A DNA stretch of 64,000 bases from JALYZC01 sp963725645 (GCA_963725645.1 CAVRZD010000006.1:868001-932000), one strand, 5' to 3'. Positions 1 through 10,164 are shown, counted from the first letter of the stretch. A program made the numbers and translations. Notes: generated by a model not told the origin, from the letters alone.

Positions 1-1092
1 CCCGAGCGGCTGGACCTCCTCGGCGATCGCCATCGCGCAGCGGATCCCGCGGGCCGGGCCGTCGAACGTCGCCAGGAATCCGTCGCCCGTCGTCTTGACC
101 TCCCTGCCCTGGTGGCGCCGCAGCTGGCCGCGCACGAGCTGGTCGTGGCGCTCGAGCACGTCCTTCCAGCGGGCGTCGCCCAGCTCGCCTGCGCGGCGGG
201 TCGAGTCGACGATGTCGGTGAACATCACCGTCGCCAGCACGCGGTCGGGCTCGCGCTCCGGGCGCACGCCGGTGAGGAACTCCTGCGCCTCGTCGATCAC
301 CGCATCGGTGTCGCCGGCGACGAGCAGGTTCTCGTTCCCGGGAAGCCAGACGAGCTTGGCACCCTGGATCCGTGGCGCGAGGTACTCGGCGTGCCTGGGG
401 TCGATGAACGGATCGTTTCGGCGGTGCAGCAGCAGCGTCGGCACGCGGATCGAGGGCAGCACATCGCGGATGTCGACATCGGACACGCCATCGACCAGCC
501 GCCGCACGGTGCCGGGGGGACACGACAGGCGCTCGAGTTGCGCGTACCACTCCTGGAAGCTCACGTCGTCGTCCAGGCTCGGCGCGAGCCCGGCCCAGCG
601 GCGGCCGTCGCCCCAGCCGTCGAAGAAGGCGTCGATGCCGGCGCTGCGCTCCTCCTGCGTGCGGCACCACGGCATGTCGTCGTCGCGCAGCGTGCGGGCG
701 AACGTCGCGTACAGGAGGAGGGCGCTGGTGCGCTCGGGGTGCGTCGCGGCGAACAGCATCGCCATCGGGCCGCCCTCCATCTGCGCGAACAGCGCCGCGC
801 GCTCCGAACCGGCGGCGTCCATGACCGCCTTGACGTCGTCCATCTGGTCCTCGAGCGTGACGCCCTCGGCGATCGGGTCCGACAGACCCGACCCGCGCCG
901 GTCGAACATGATCAGCCGCGAGAACGAGGCGATGCGCTCGAAGAAGTGCGCCACCCGGGGATGCGCCCAGAGGTGCTCGCACTGGGAGATCCAGGTGGGC
1001 ACGTAGAGGACGTCGAGCGGCCCGTCGCCGGCCTGCAGCCAGGCGATGTGCGTCCCGTCGCTGGATACCGCGTAGGAGACCGGCGGCGCCAT
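1..1092 (-). CDS. alpha/beta-hydrolase-like domain fused to class III nucleotidyl cyclase (partial)
   Basis: The frame is open from ATG at 1092 to the window edge (364 codons, C-terminus missing). Residues 1 to about 265 look like an alpha/beta hydrolase fold, with the GDG and DRRGSGLSD segments. The nucleophile elbow near residue 103 reads AQMEGG instead of GxSxG, so the catalytic Ser is absent and the domain may be a ligand sensor. From about residue 280 a class III adenylate/guanylate cyclase domain begins, with FTDIVDST as the first metal site and GDGFLATFDGP after it. Fusions of this kind are common in actinobacteria, where the cyclase is thought to be controlled by the hydrolase-like part; that role is inferred here. 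A TAGCGT box on the minus strand (1103-1108) lies 10 nt before the start. Confidence 0.85.
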   Translation of the reverse strand, partial: MAPPVSYAVSSDGTHIAWLQAGDGPLDVLYVPTWISQCEHLWAHPRVAHFFERIASFSRLIMFDRRGSGLSDPIAEGVTLEDQMDDVKAVMDAAGSERAALFAQMEGGPMAMLFAATHPERTSALLLYATFARTLRDDDMPWCRTQEERSAGIDAFFDGWGDGRRWAGLAPSLDDDVSFQEWYAQLERLSCPPGTVRRLVDGVSDVDIRDVLPSIRVPTLLLHRRNDPFIDPRHAEYLAPRIQGAKLVWLPGNENLLVAGDTDAVIDEAQEFLTGVRPEREPDRVLATVMFTDIVDSTRRAGELGDARWKDVLERHDQLVRGQLRRHQGREVKTTGDGFLATFDGPARGIRCAMAIAEEVQPLG

Positions 1093-1118
1093 TGCACCGG
1101 GAACGCTAGCGATCCGGC

Positions 1119-2228
1119 TCAGCCGTCCAGGAAGCGCTGCACCTCGGCGCGCTTCTGCTCCTCGGACACCGTCAGGCCCACGCCCCCGTCGGGCAGTGTC
1201 TCGGCGCCGGAGGGCTTGAGCACCCGCGGCGTGGGCGAGCCGGTGGTGGCGATCGCGCCGAACAGCCCGAGCAGGTTGAAGCCGTTCATGTCGGTGCGGA
1301 TCGCCTTCGGCGCCTGCCACGACACCAACGGGAGGCGGAAGAAGGTGCCCGGCGAGACGAGCTTGCCCTTGATCGCGCTGAGGATCTGCTGCTGGCGCTT
1401 GGCGCGGTCGAGGTCGTCCTCGCCGGGGCGGCAGGAGTTCTTGCGCGTGCGCGCGAGCGTCAGCGCCTGCTCGCCGTCGAGGTGGTGCGTGCCCGCCGGC
1501 AGGCGCAGCGTCGAGCCGCCGTTGGCCTTGCCGCCGCTGATGTTGGAGATCACGCACCCGCCGGTGAAGTCGATGCCGCCGAGCGAGTCGACGAAGTCCG
1601 GGAAGTTCTGGAAGTTGACCTCGACGAGGTGGTTGATCTTGATGCCCAGGAACTGCTTGACGGTGGTGATCGTCAGCGCCGGCCCGCCGATCGCGTAGGC
1701 GGCGTTGATCTTGTCGCGGCCGTGGCCGGGGATGTCGACGATCGTGTCGCGCGGGATCGACAGCCGCGCGCTGTGCCCGGCGCCGGTGCGCATCAGCAGG
1801 ATGGTGTCCGAGCGCGGCGGCCCGCACCCGCCGGCCGGGCAGTCGCGGGCGTTGCGGGGGCGCGCGTCGGACCCCAGCACGAGGATGTTGCTGGCTGAGG
1901 TCAGAGGGAAGCCGCCGTCGAGTGCCTTCTTGGCCTCGTCGGAGACCTTGGACTGCTCGATCTGGGCGCTGATCAGGAACAGCACCAGCGACAGCCCGAT
2001 CCAGGCCGCGATCGCGATCAGCACCCACTTGACGACGCGGCCCGGGGTGATCGGCTTGCGGGCCCGGCGCTCACCGTCCGCGCGGCGCGACTCGCGCAGC
2101 TCGTCGAACCCCGGCTCGCCCGCGCGACCGGGCGCCTTGAACCACCGTGGACGCGAGCGGTAGAGCTTGTACTGGGGAGGTCCGGAGGGGCCTTCGGCGC
2201 CCTCCCGACGGCCTGGGTCGTCGGCCAT
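1119..2228 (-). CDS. LytR-CpsA-Psr (LCP) family protein
   Basis: This 369-residue protein has a basic, Pro-rich cytoplasmic N-terminus, one membrane segment at about residues 66-88, and then an extracytoplasmic LCP domain starting at ILVLGSDARP and continuing through RSDTILLMRTG and IPRDTIVDIPGHG. The conserved Arg and Asp residues that bind polyprenyl pyrophosphate in this family are present. LCP enzymes transfer undecaprenyl-linked glycopolymers onto peptidoglycan; the actual polymer here is unknown. The ATG at 2228 gives a sensible cytoplasmic tail; an open frame continues upstream to 2585 but runs antisense through the neighbouring kinase and is rejected. The gene is divergent from the ROK kinase with a 22-base gap. 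Confidence 0.92.
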   Translation of the reverse strand: MADDPGRREGAEGPSGPPQYKLYRSRPRWFKAPGRAGEPGFDELRESRRADGERRARKPITPGRVVKWVLIAIAAWIGLSLVLFLISAQIEQSKVSDEAKKALDGGFPLTSASNILVLGSDARPRNARDCPAGGCGPPRSDTILLMRTGAGHSARLSIPRDTIVDIPGHGRDKINAAYAIGGPALTITTVKQFLGIKINHLVEVNFQNFPDFVDSLGGIDFTGGCVISNISGGKANGGSTLRLPAGTHHLDGEQALTLARTRKNSCRPGEDDLDRAKRQQQILSAIKGKLVSPGTFFRLPLVSWQAPKAIRTDMNGFNLLGLFGAIATTGSPTPRVLKPSGAETLPDGGVGLTVSEEQKRAEVQRFLDG

Positions 2229-2233
2229 AGGAC

Positions 2234-2243
2234 CGGGTATGGT
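2234..2243. promoter_or_regulatory. candidate bidirectional -10 element, LCP/ROK
   Basis: The core CGGGTATGGT lies between the divergent LCP and ROK genes. On the plus strand TATGGT (2238-2243) is a TANNNT -10 box placed 7 nt before GTG 2251. On the minus strand TACCCG shares the same TA and misses only the final T. It resembles the perfect examples at 7900 and 15715. No -35 box is obvious. Confidence 0.4.
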
Positions 2244-2250
2244 GGCCGAC

Positions 2251-3228
2251 GTGGCGGCGGACTGCGTCATCGGCGTCGACCTCGGCGGCACCAAGGTGCT
2301 CGCCGGCGCGATCGGTGCCGAGCAGCAGGTCCACCACCGCGCGCAGCGCACGGTCGCGGGGCTCGAGCAGGCGCCCCTGATGGACGCGATCGCCGACGCG
2401 GTCGAAGAGGTGCGCGCCGAGGCGCCGAGCGCCCCCGAGGCGGCCGGGTTCGGGATCCCGTCGCTGATCGACCAGCGCCGGGGCACCGCGGTCATGTCGG
2501 TGAACCTGCCGATCACCGACATGGCGTTCCGCGACGTGATGTCCGAGCGGCTCGACCTGCCGGTGTTCATGGACAACGACGGCAACGTCGCGGCGCTCGC
2601 CGAGCACCGCTACGGCGCCGCCCGCGGCAGTCGCAACTCGCTGATGCTCACCGTCGGCACCGGCATCGGCGGCGGCCTGGTGATCGACGACCAGCTCTTC
2701 CGCGGCGCCACGGGGTCCGGCGCGGAGCTCGGCCACATGGTGATCGACGAGGACGGCCCCCGCTGCCAGGGCAACTGTCCCAACCACGGCTGCCTGGAGG
2801 CCGTCGCGTCCGGCACCGCGCTGGTGCGCGAGGCCAAGGCGCTGGCGCCGGACCGGCCGGGGTCGGCGATCGAGAAGGTGATCGCCGAGGGGCGGGAGCT
2901 GACCGGGCCGCTGGTGACCGAGCTGGCCCACGACGGCGACGCGGCGGCGCGCGAGGTGATCACGCTGATGGGCACGCGCCTCGGCGTCGGGATCGCCAAC
3001 TACGTGAACATCTTCAATCCCGAGGTCGTCGTGATCGGAGGCGGGGTGATCGCGGCCGGCGACCTGCTGCTGCAGCCCGCCCGCGACGAGGTCTCGGTGC
3101 GCGCGCTCCGGCCCAACAAGGACATCGCCAGGATCGTGCCCGCGCACTTCGGCAACGAGGCGGGCATGCTCGGCGCGGCCGCGCTGGCCTTCGACGGCAT
3201 CGCCCGTCGCGAGGCCGCCGGGGCGTGA
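2251..3228 (+). CDS. ROK family sugar kinase (glucokinase-like)
   Basis: This 325-residue ROK kinase probably phosphorylates glucose or a related hexose or N-acetylhexosamine with ATP. Visible motifs are the N-terminal phosphate loop GVDLGGTKV, the sugar-binding DNDGNVAAL with its catalytic Asp, GTGIGGGLVID, and the ROK zinc motif in ELGHMVIDEDGPRCQGNCPNHGCLE (first half ELGH, second half CxGNCxxxGCLE). GTG 2251 is preferred over ATG 2239 because it gives the usual short N-terminus and sits 7 nt after a TATGGT -10 box, as expected for a leaderless mRNA; ATG 2239 remains possible. The stop overlaps the GTG of rsmI. Exact sugar specificity cannot be read from sequence. Confidence 0.9.
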   Translation: MAADCVIGVDLGGTKVLAGAIGAEQQVHHRAQRTVAGLEQAPLMDAIADAVEEVRAEAPSAPEAAGFGIPSLIDQRRGTAVMSVNLPITDMAFRDVMSERLDLPVFMDNDGNVAALAEHRYGAARGSRNSLMLTVGTGIGGGLVIDDQLFRGATGSGAELGHMVIDEDGPRCQGNCPNHGCLEAVASGTALVREAKALAPDRPGSAIEKVIAEGRELTGPLVTELAHDGDAAAREVITLMGTRLGVGIANYVNIFNPEVVVIGGGVIAAGDLLLQPARDEVSVRALRPNKDIARIVPAHFGNEAGMLGAAALAFDGIARREAAGA

Positions 3229-4043
3229 GCGCCGCCGGGGCCGGGCGCCTGGTCGTCTGCCCGACGCCGATCGGCAACCTCGAGGACGTCACGCTGCGCG
3301 TGCTCTCGGCGCTGCGCGACGCCGACGTCGTCGCGTGCGAGGACACGCGCCGCACCCGCGTGCTGCTGGACCGCTACGGCGTGCAGGCCCGGCTGGTCTC
3401 CTACCACGAGCACAACGAGCGGGCGCGCGCCGCCGAGCTGGTCGAGCGCATGCGCGCGGGGGAGACCGTCGCGCTTGTCTCCGACGCCGGCATGCCGCTG
3501 GTCTCGGACCCGGGGTTCGTGCTGGTGCAGGCATGCGTCGCCGCCGGGCTGGCCGTCGAGGTGCTGCCGGGCCCGTCCGCCGCGCTCGCCGCCCTCGTCG
3601 CCTCGGCCCTGCCGGCGGAGCGCTGGCGCTTCACCGGCTTCCTGCCGCGCAAGAGGTCCGAGCTGCGCTCGCTGCTGGCCGGTGCGAGCGAGACGCTGGT
3701 GGCGTTCGAATCGCCGCGGCGGATGGCGGCATCGCTGGGTGTCCTCGCCGAGCTCGACCCCGACCGCCAGGTGGCGGTCTGCCGCGAGCTGACGAAGGTC
3801 CACGAGGAGGTGGTGCGCGGGAGCGCCGCCGAGCTCGCGGAGCGCTACGCGAAGGCGGCGCCGAAGGGCGAGGTCGTGCTGGTCATCGCGGGGGTGGCCG
3901 AGGGCGCGGACGCCGAGCTCGAGCCGGCGGTTGTGGCGGTGCGGCGTCTCGTGGACGCGGGGGCGAAGCCGCGCGAGGCGGCCAAGGTCGTGGCCGAGCT
4001 CACCGGCGTGCCCGCCAACGCGCTGTACCGCGCGTTGACGTGA
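3225..4043 (+). CDS. rsmI: 16S rRNA (cytidine-1402-2'-O)-methyltransferase RsmI
   Basis: This 272-residue SAM-dependent tetrapyrrole-methylase-fold protein has the RsmI signatures PTPIGNLEDVTLRVL near the N-terminus, CEDTRRTRVLLDRYG, SDAGMPLVSDPG and GPSAALAALVASALP. RsmI methylates the 2'-O of C1402 in the decoding centre of 16S rRNA. The C-terminal segment beginning near GAKPREAAKVVAEL resembles the small helical tail typical of the family. The GTG start overlaps the ROK stop (GTGA), so the two genes are probably cotranscribed. Confidence 0.95.
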   Translation: MSAAGAGRLVVCPTPIGNLEDVTLRVLSALRDADVVACEDTRRTRVLLDRYGVQARLVSYHEHNERARAAELVERMRAGETVALVSDAGMPLVSDPGFVLVQACVAAGLAVEVLPGPSAALAALVASALPAERWRFTGFLPRKRSELRSLLAGASETLVAFESPRRMAASLGVLAELDPDRQVAVCRELTKVHEEVVRGSAAELAERYAKAAPKGEVVLVIAGVAEGADAELEPAVVAVRRLVDAGAKPREAAKVVAELTGVPANALYRALT

Positions 4044-4064
4044 CCGGGCGCCGCCGGCGGAGCG

Positions 4065-5066
4065 CTAGTGCCACGCCGCGCGCTCGACCGCGCGGAGGCT
4101 GTGGTCGTAGGCGTCGCGACGGCGCAGGAGCGCGCCGAGCCGTCCGAGCTTCCACTCGAGGTCCAGGACCTCCCGGTCGCCCTCGCAGGGCCGACGCCAC
4201 GCGTCCAACACCTTCCTTGGCCGCCGCCCGAGGTCGGCCACGATCGGGCGGGCTTCGTGGGCCCAGATCCGGCGGCGCCCATCGATGCGGCCCCCGTCGA
4301 AGGCTCGGAAATAGGGATCGAAGCCGACGGTCGAAGCGCCGACGCCGCGAAACATGCGACGCAGGTACCTCCAGTCGAGCCGGTGCGCGAGCAGGAGGTG
4401 CCGCAGCCGCAGCAGCGGCTCGAACCGGAGGCGCCAGCCGGCGAGGCGGAGCGCGAAGCAGATCTCGGAATCGCCCCCGGAATTGAAGTTCGCACTCCCC
4501 CGGCGGTCGACCAGGATTGGCCGGAAGCCGCCGTCGACGAGCCGATCCCACGCCGCCCTGCGTACGGTCAGCCCGGCGCCCCAGAGATGGCCACGCGAGC
4601 TGGTCACGTCGCCCGCGGTGGGCCCCTGCGACCCCGCCGCGTAGGCGAACTGGAACCGCTCGAACCACGCGGGCGGCGCGATCTCGCACACCGGTTCGTT
4701 GACGCCGCCGCAGGCGCCCGCCTCGGGGTGAGCGCGCATGATCGACGTCGCGACCTCGAGCCAGTCCGGCGCGATCCAGTTGTCGTCCTCGATCCACGTG
4801 ACGATCTCGCCGCGCGCCTCCGCAAACCCGCGCAGATGCGCGTGGCCGAGCCCGAGCCGCGGCTCCCGTACCACCCGCAGCGGCACGGGCGCGTCGCGGG
4901 GCCAGGCCGCCGCGGCCGCGCGCGCCGTCCCGTCCGTGGACGCGTTGTCGACGAGGACGACCTCCCACGTGAGGCCGGGCGGCGGCCGCTGCGCCGCGAT
5001 GTGCCCCAACGTGGCCGGCAGCCGCGCGGAGCCGTTGTGGCTCGGAAGGACGACGCTGACGTCCAC
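4065..5066 (-). CDS. GT2 family glycosyltransferase
   Basis: This is a 333-residue glycosyltransferase of GT-A fold. It opens with VSVVLPSHNG, followed by VVLVDNASTDGTARAAA and the metal-binding EDD in TWIEDDNWIAPDWL. A GAGLTVRRAAWDRL segment and a long C-terminal region follow. It would transfer a sugar from a nucleotide donor; acceptor and donor are unknown. It starts at GTG 5066, 4 bases after the stop of the upstream epimerase on the same strand, so the two form an operon, perhaps for a surface glycan. The 3' end faces rsmI convergently. Confidence 0.9.
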   Translation of the reverse strand: MDVSVVLPSHNGSARLPATLGHIAAQRPPPGLTWEVVLVDNASTDGTARAAAAAWPRDAPVPLRVVREPRLGLGHAHLRGFAEARGEIVTWIEDDNWIAPDWLEVATSIMRAHPEAGACGGVNEPVCEIAPPAWFERFQFAYAAGSQGPTAGDVTSSRGHLWGAGLTVRRAAWDRLVDGGFRPILVDRRGSANFNSGGDSEICFALRLAGWRLRFEPLLRLRHLLLAHRLDWRYLRRMFRGVGASTVGFDPYFRAFDGGRIDGRRRIWAHEARPIVADLGRRPRKVLDAWRRPCEGDREVLDLEWKLGRLGALLRRRDAYDHSLRAVERAAWH

Positions 5067-5070
5067 CGGA

Positions 5071-6021
5071 TCAGCCCCAGATCAGCGAGAGGGGGAAGTA
5101 CCTTCCGTCGCGCGTGGGCTCGTAACCGAGCAGCCGGCGGGCCTTTTCGACGCTCAGGAGGGACTCGTTGCCGCGCGTGCGGTTGGGGATCTCGGGCCAG
5201 CGCTCGCGCAGGAACGCCTGGACGTCGACGATCGCCGGATCGACGTGTCCGTCCACCACGTTGCAGGCCTCGAACGGGGTCTCGAGGTCGGCCTCCAGGG
5301 CGCACGCGAATGCCGCGACGGTGTTCTCGATCGACGTGCTGGCGAAGAAGTTCATGGGCATGTCGGAGCGCACGCCTGGGCATTCGAGCCGGAGCGCCAC
5401 GGCGCGGGTGTCGCTTGTCCGGCAGGCGTCGTCCAGGTAGCGCTCGAATTCGACCTTCAGCGCGCCGTAGGCGCTCTGGCCCTCGGCGGGGGACGGCAGG
5501 TAGTTGGATTCGAGGATCGGAAACTGGTCGATGCGGACCGGATCGTTGATGCCGTAGACCTGCGCCGACGACGCGAAGACGAACCTCGGGACGCCGGCGT
5601 CCTGCGCGGCGCGGAACACGTTGACGGCGCCGTCGTAGTTGAGGCGGCGATAGTCCTGCTCGGCGGCGCCGGGGACCTTCGGATGCGGAAGGGCCGCGAG
5701 GTGCACGACGGCGGCGCTGCCGCGGAACCGCTCCGCGAGGCGGCTGCGAAGGTCGAGGACGTCGTCCGAGGTCGGGCGGAGCACGCGGGCGCGAACCAGC
5801 GCCTGCTCGGTGCGGGCCTGCCTGCGCCGGAGCCGTCGTGCGCGCGGGATCGCCTCGGCCGGCGCGTTCGCACCGACCCAGGTGCGACGCAGCGCGTTGA
5901 CCAGCGGCCCGCGCAGGCGATCGAACACGTCCACTCGATACCCGCGAGCGCGCAGGTCGCGCTGCAGGAGCTGCCCGACGAATCCGCTGCCCCCGGTGAT
6001 CGTGACGGTCCCTGCGGTCAT
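5071..6021 (-). CDS. NAD-dependent epimerase/dehydratase (extended SDR)
   Basis: This 316-residue Rossmann protein begins VTITGGSGFVGQLL, a GxxGxxG NAD-binding loop. FASSAQVYG and YGALK (Tyr near residue 184) give the Ser/Tyr/Lys catalytic set of extended short-chain dehydrogenases that act on nucleotide sugars. A C-terminal part with ECPGVRSDMP and ARRLLGYEPTRDGRYFP matches the family. ATG 6021 is used because it directly precedes the Rossmann motif; upstream open frame lacks protein-like character. It is followed 4 bases later by the GT2 gene. The substrate is unknown, but it probably supplies a sugar donor to that transferase. Confidence 0.9.
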   Translation of the reverse strand: MTAGTVTITGGSGFVGQLLQRDLRARGYRVDVFDRLRGPLVNALRRTWVGANAPAEAIPRARRLRRRQARTEQALVRARVLRPTSDDVLDLRSRLAERFRGSAAVVHLAALPHPKVPGAAEQDYRRLNYDGAVNVFRAAQDAGVPRFVFASSAQVYGINDPVRIDQFPILESNYLPSPAEGQSAYGALKVEFERYLDDACRTSDTRAVALRLECPGVRSDMPMNFFASTSIENTVAAFACALEADLETPFEACNVVDGHVDPAIVDVQAFLRERWPEIPNRTRGNESLLSVEKARRLLGYEPTRDGRYFPLSLIWG

Positions 6022-6053
6022 CCCGGTCCGGCGGGGTCCGCGCCCCGGCGGCG

Positions 6054-6701
6054 CTAGTTCGCGAGGCCGCCGAGGACGGTGTACGGGTGCATTTCGCGCC
6101 AGACCTCCTGGCCGTTGGGCTCCACGATGAGCTCGGTGTCGGCCGGAGCCTCCTCGCGCAGGCGCTGCGCGAGGGCGCGGGCGTCGTCCTCGGTCTCGGC
6201 GCCGACGAGCACGTAGCGCCAGCGGCGGGTGACCGGGATGCCCTCGCCCTCGAGCTGCTCGGCCAGGGCGCGGGCGTCGTGATGGCTGGGGAGGCCGAGG
6301 CGGACCTCCCACTCGGGGTAGCCCTGCTCGCGCGAGCGGTCGCGGTCGTCGGCCTCCTCGCGCCGGTGCTCGCGCGCGTCCTCCTCCGCCGATTCCTCGG
6401 GCATCGGCACCACGGGCGCCTCCCAGTGCTCCTCCTCGGGATGCCAGCGCTGCAGGACCACCGCGGTCTCGGGGATCCCGTGCTCGGTCAGGAGCGGCTG
6501 CAGCGCGCCCTGGGCCGCGCGCACCTGCTCCTCGGAGTCGCCGTAGACGAACAGGTGCGGGCCGTCGTGGGTGACGGCCACGCGCCCGCCGAGCGCGTCG
6601 CGCGCCTCGCGGGCCAGCTTGTCACGGCCGATCGCCTCGACGAGGCGCTCCAGCGCGGGGCGCTCGCCGACCTCGATGGTCAATCGCCAGTCGTCTGACA
6701 T
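6054..6701 (-). CDS. uncharacterized acidic protein, two similar halves
   Basis: The family is not recognised. The 215-residue product has an N-terminal half (LTIEVGERPALERLVEAIG, HLFVYGDSEEQVRAAQ) and a C-terminal half (WEVRLGLPSHHDARALAEQL, YVLVGAETEDDARALAQRL) that read like two related beta-alpha-beta modules, joined by an acidic, Arg-rich linker (about residues 110-135). The repeated pattern of a short strand, a helix ending in a D/E-A-R-A-L-A-type helix and a second strand suggests duplicated SPOR- or ferredoxin-like modules; this is inference. No signal peptide or membrane segment is visible, so it is presumably cytoplasmic. Confidence 0.75.
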   Translation of the reverse strand: MSDDWRLTIEVGERPALERLVEAIGRDKLAREARDALGGRVAVTHDGPHLFVYGDSEEQVRAAQGALQPLLTEHGIPETAVVLQRWHPEEEHWEAPVVPMPEESAEEDAREHRREEADDRDRSREQGYPEWEVRLGLPSHHDARALAEQLEGEGIPVTRRWRYVLVGAETEDDARALAQRLREEAPADTELIVEPNGQEVWREMHPYTVLGGLAN

Positions 6702-6876
6702 CGGCGGGGATCGTCGCACACGCGCGCGCCCGACCGCCCGCATGGCGACCAGGCGGCGGCGGCCGCGGCCCATCGCCGTCTCGTCACGCGCCGGGGGTGA
6801 CGGGTCCGCGACGGCTTCGTACCAACGCACGCGCAGTCGGGCGGCCAGCGCCCAGGGCGCCCCTACGGTGATCAGC

Positions 6877-7602
6877 ATGCCCCCACGCGTCCTCGTGGTC
6901 CTGCTCCTCGTTGCTGCCGTCCCAGCGTCGTTCGCGCCCCCGGCGCACGCCAGATCCTGGCGCTGGCCCCTGCGCGGCTCCGTGCAGCACCGCTACGCGT
7001 ACACACCCACGACGCCCTTCGCGCGCGGCCAGCATCGGGGGATCGCGATCGCGGCGGCGCCCGGCACGCCCGTCCGCGCCGCCTGCGGCGGCCGCGTGAC
7101 CTTTGCCGGCGCCGTGCCGCGCCGCCCCGGCGCCGGCGTCACCGTCGTGTGCGGCGCGCTGACGGCGACCTACCTGCGGCTCGCGACCCTGGCGGTCCGG
7201 CGCGGCGACGCGGTCGGGGCCGGCGACCGACTCGGCCGGCTCGGCGACCACGCCCTGCACCTCGGTGCCCGGCGAACCGGCCGGCGGTGGGCGTACGTGG
7301 ACCCGCTGTCGTTGCTCGGCGGCGACCCGTCCGCCCGCCGCGTTCCGCCCCTCGCGACGCCGCGGTGGCGGATCGGCCCGGGTCCGCTCCGGCCGCGTCC
7401 GCGCCCGGCGCCACTTCCGCTGCCGCTCCGGTGGTCCGCGCCTGTCGCTGTCGCGGCACGGCCGGCGGCGCCCCTGGTCGCCTGGCTGGGACTCGCGCTG
7501 CTCGCCGCCGCGCTTCCCGCGCTTGGGCTGCAGCGCGCGCGGCGACGCCGGCGCCGCCGCGCGGCGGCCCGCGCCGACTACGCGCCGCCGGGCGCCGCGT
7601 AG
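6877..7602 (+). CDS. M23-like (LytM) domain protein, degenerate active site
   Basis: This 241-residue protein has a signal peptide (residues 1-25, ending AHARS), then a LytM-like fold: WPLRGSVQHRY, HRGIAIAAAPGTPVRAACGGRVTFAG, then GDRLGRLGDHALHLGARR. In active M23 endopeptidases the first motif is HxxxD and the second HxH. Here the Asp is Ala (HRGIA) and the HxH is spaced out as HALH, so zinc binding is doubtful. A Pro/Arg-rich stretch leads to one C-terminal membrane helix (about residues 205-225) and a basic tail. It may be a non-catalytic cell-wall binding protein. A TACGGT box (6864-6869) lies 7 nt upstream. It overlaps the convergent TfoX-like gene by 25 bases. Confidence 0.8.
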   Translation: MPPRVLVVLLLVAAVPASFAPPAHARSWRWPLRGSVQHRYAYTPTTPFARGQHRGIAIAAAPGTPVRAACGGRVTFAGAVPRRPGAGVTVVCGALTATYLRLATLAVRRGDAVGAGDRLGRLGDHALHLGARRTGRRWAYVDPLSLLGGDPSARRVPPLATPRWRIGPGPLRPRPRPAPLPLPLRWSAPVAVAARPAAPLVAWLGLALLAAALPALGLQRARRRRRRRAAARADYAPPGAA

Positions 7603-7892
7603 CGCTTGGCCTCCTCGGCGAGCGCGACCCAGTCGCCCTCGCCCGGCGCGATCACCGCCCAGTCCTTCATCGGGCGGCCGCGGCCGGAGGGGTCGAACGG
7701 GGTCGCCGAGTCCGCAGCGACCAGCGCCTCCACGCGCTCACGCCCGATCTTCACCACCAGGCCGTCCCGCCCGCTGCCGGCGAACAGCTTGCCCCCGCAC
7801 TTCAGCGAGGGCATGCCCATCATCTTCGTCTCGACCACCGCGGGGTCGCCGGTCAGCTCGTGCACGACCGCGTCGTAGGTCACGTCGGCCAC
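7578..7892 (-). CDS. TfoX N-terminal domain family protein
   Basis: This 104-residue protein matches the small TfoX-N fold: a segment KMMGMPSLKCGGKLFAG, then LVVKIGRERVEALVAA and RPMKDWAVIAPGEGDWVALAEEA. In Gammaproteobacteria the domain is part of the competence regulator TfoX/Sxy, but stand-alone actinobacterial members have no known role. The start is GTG 7892, 7 nt from the minus-strand -10 box TAGGGT, divergent from metG. The 3' end overlaps the M23-like gene. Confidence 0.85.
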   Translation of the reverse strand: MADVTYDAVVHELTGDPAVVETKMMGMPSLKCGGKLFAGSGRDGLVVKIGRERVEALVAADSATPFDPSGRGRPMKDWAVIAPGEGDWVALAEEAKRYAAPGGA

Positions 7893-7899
7893 GGGGCGG

Positions 7900-7909
7900 A
7901 CCCTATCCT
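7900..7909. promoter_or_regulatory. bidirectional promoter core, TfoX-like/metG
   Basis: The 10-mer ACCCTATCCT holds two -10 boxes sharing the central TA (7904-7905): TATCCT on the plus strand, 9 nt before GTG of metG, and TAGGGT on the minus strand, 7 nt before GTG of the TfoX-like gene. Neither gene has a Shine-Dalgarno sequence in the 26-base gap, so both mRNAs are probably leaderless. Confidence 0.6.
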
Positions 7910-7918
7910 TCTCCGCTC

Positions 7919-9414
<1,496 letters not shown>

Positions 9415-9418
<4 letters not shown>

Positions 9419-10164
9419 TCGACAGCCACACGCATCTCGATCACTGCGAGCGGCCCGACGCCGAGCTCGTCGCCGCGGCCGCGGCGGCCGGCGTCGCGCG
9501 CCTGGTTTCGATCGGGACGGACGGCGCCTCGTGCCGCTCCGCGCTCGCGGCGGCCGAGGCGTTCCCGCAGGTGTACGCCGCGATCGGCCGCCACCCACAC
9601 GAGGCCGCCGGCTTCGACGACGCCGACCTGGCGGAGCTGCGCGCGCTGGCGGCGCACGACCGCTGCGTGGCGATCGGGGAGACCGGCCTCGACTACTACC
9701 GCGACCTCGCACCCCGCGCCGACCAGGCCCGCGCCTTCGCCGCGCAGATCGGGCTCGCCCGGGAGACCGGCAAGGCGCTCGTCATCCACACGCGCGCGGC
9801 CGACGACGACACGCTCGCGCTGCTGCGCGAGCGGGCCGGTGGCGTGCGCGTGATCCTGCACTGCTTCTCGATGCCGGCGCGCCTCCAGGAGTGCCTGGAC
9901 GAAGGCTGGTGGGTGTCGTTCGCCGGCAACGTCACCTATCCGAAGGCCGCCGACCTCGCCCGGGCGGCCGCGCGCGTGCCGCTGGACCGGATGCTGGTGG
10001 AGACCGACGCGCCCTACCTTGCGCCCCAACCCGTGCGCGGCAAGCCGAACGAGCCGTCGAACGTCGTCCACACCGCGCGCTTCATCGCCGAGCTGCGGCG
10101 GATCCCCTACGAGGAGCTGGAGGCGGCCGTCGAGGGCACCGCCGCGCGGCTGTTCGGATGGTGA
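9415..10164 (+). CDS. tatD: TatD family hydrolase (DNase)
   Basis: This 249-residue metal-dependent TIM-barrel hydrolase begins IDSHTHLDH (HxH metal ligands), followed by IGRHPHEA, IGETGLDYYRD (catalytic Glu), VIHTRAADDD, LHCFS and ETDAPYLAPQP. TatD proteins are 3'-5' DNases and D-aminoacyl-tRNA-related hydrolases. The GTG start overlaps the metG stop and the end overlaps the rsmA start, the same metG-tatD-rsmA-ispE order seen in many actinobacteria. Confidence 0.95.

Noticed and set aside
112..1698. A 528-codon plus-strand open frame across the first two genes
   Set aside because: Antisense to the hydrolase-cyclase and LCP genes, both of which show clear motifs.
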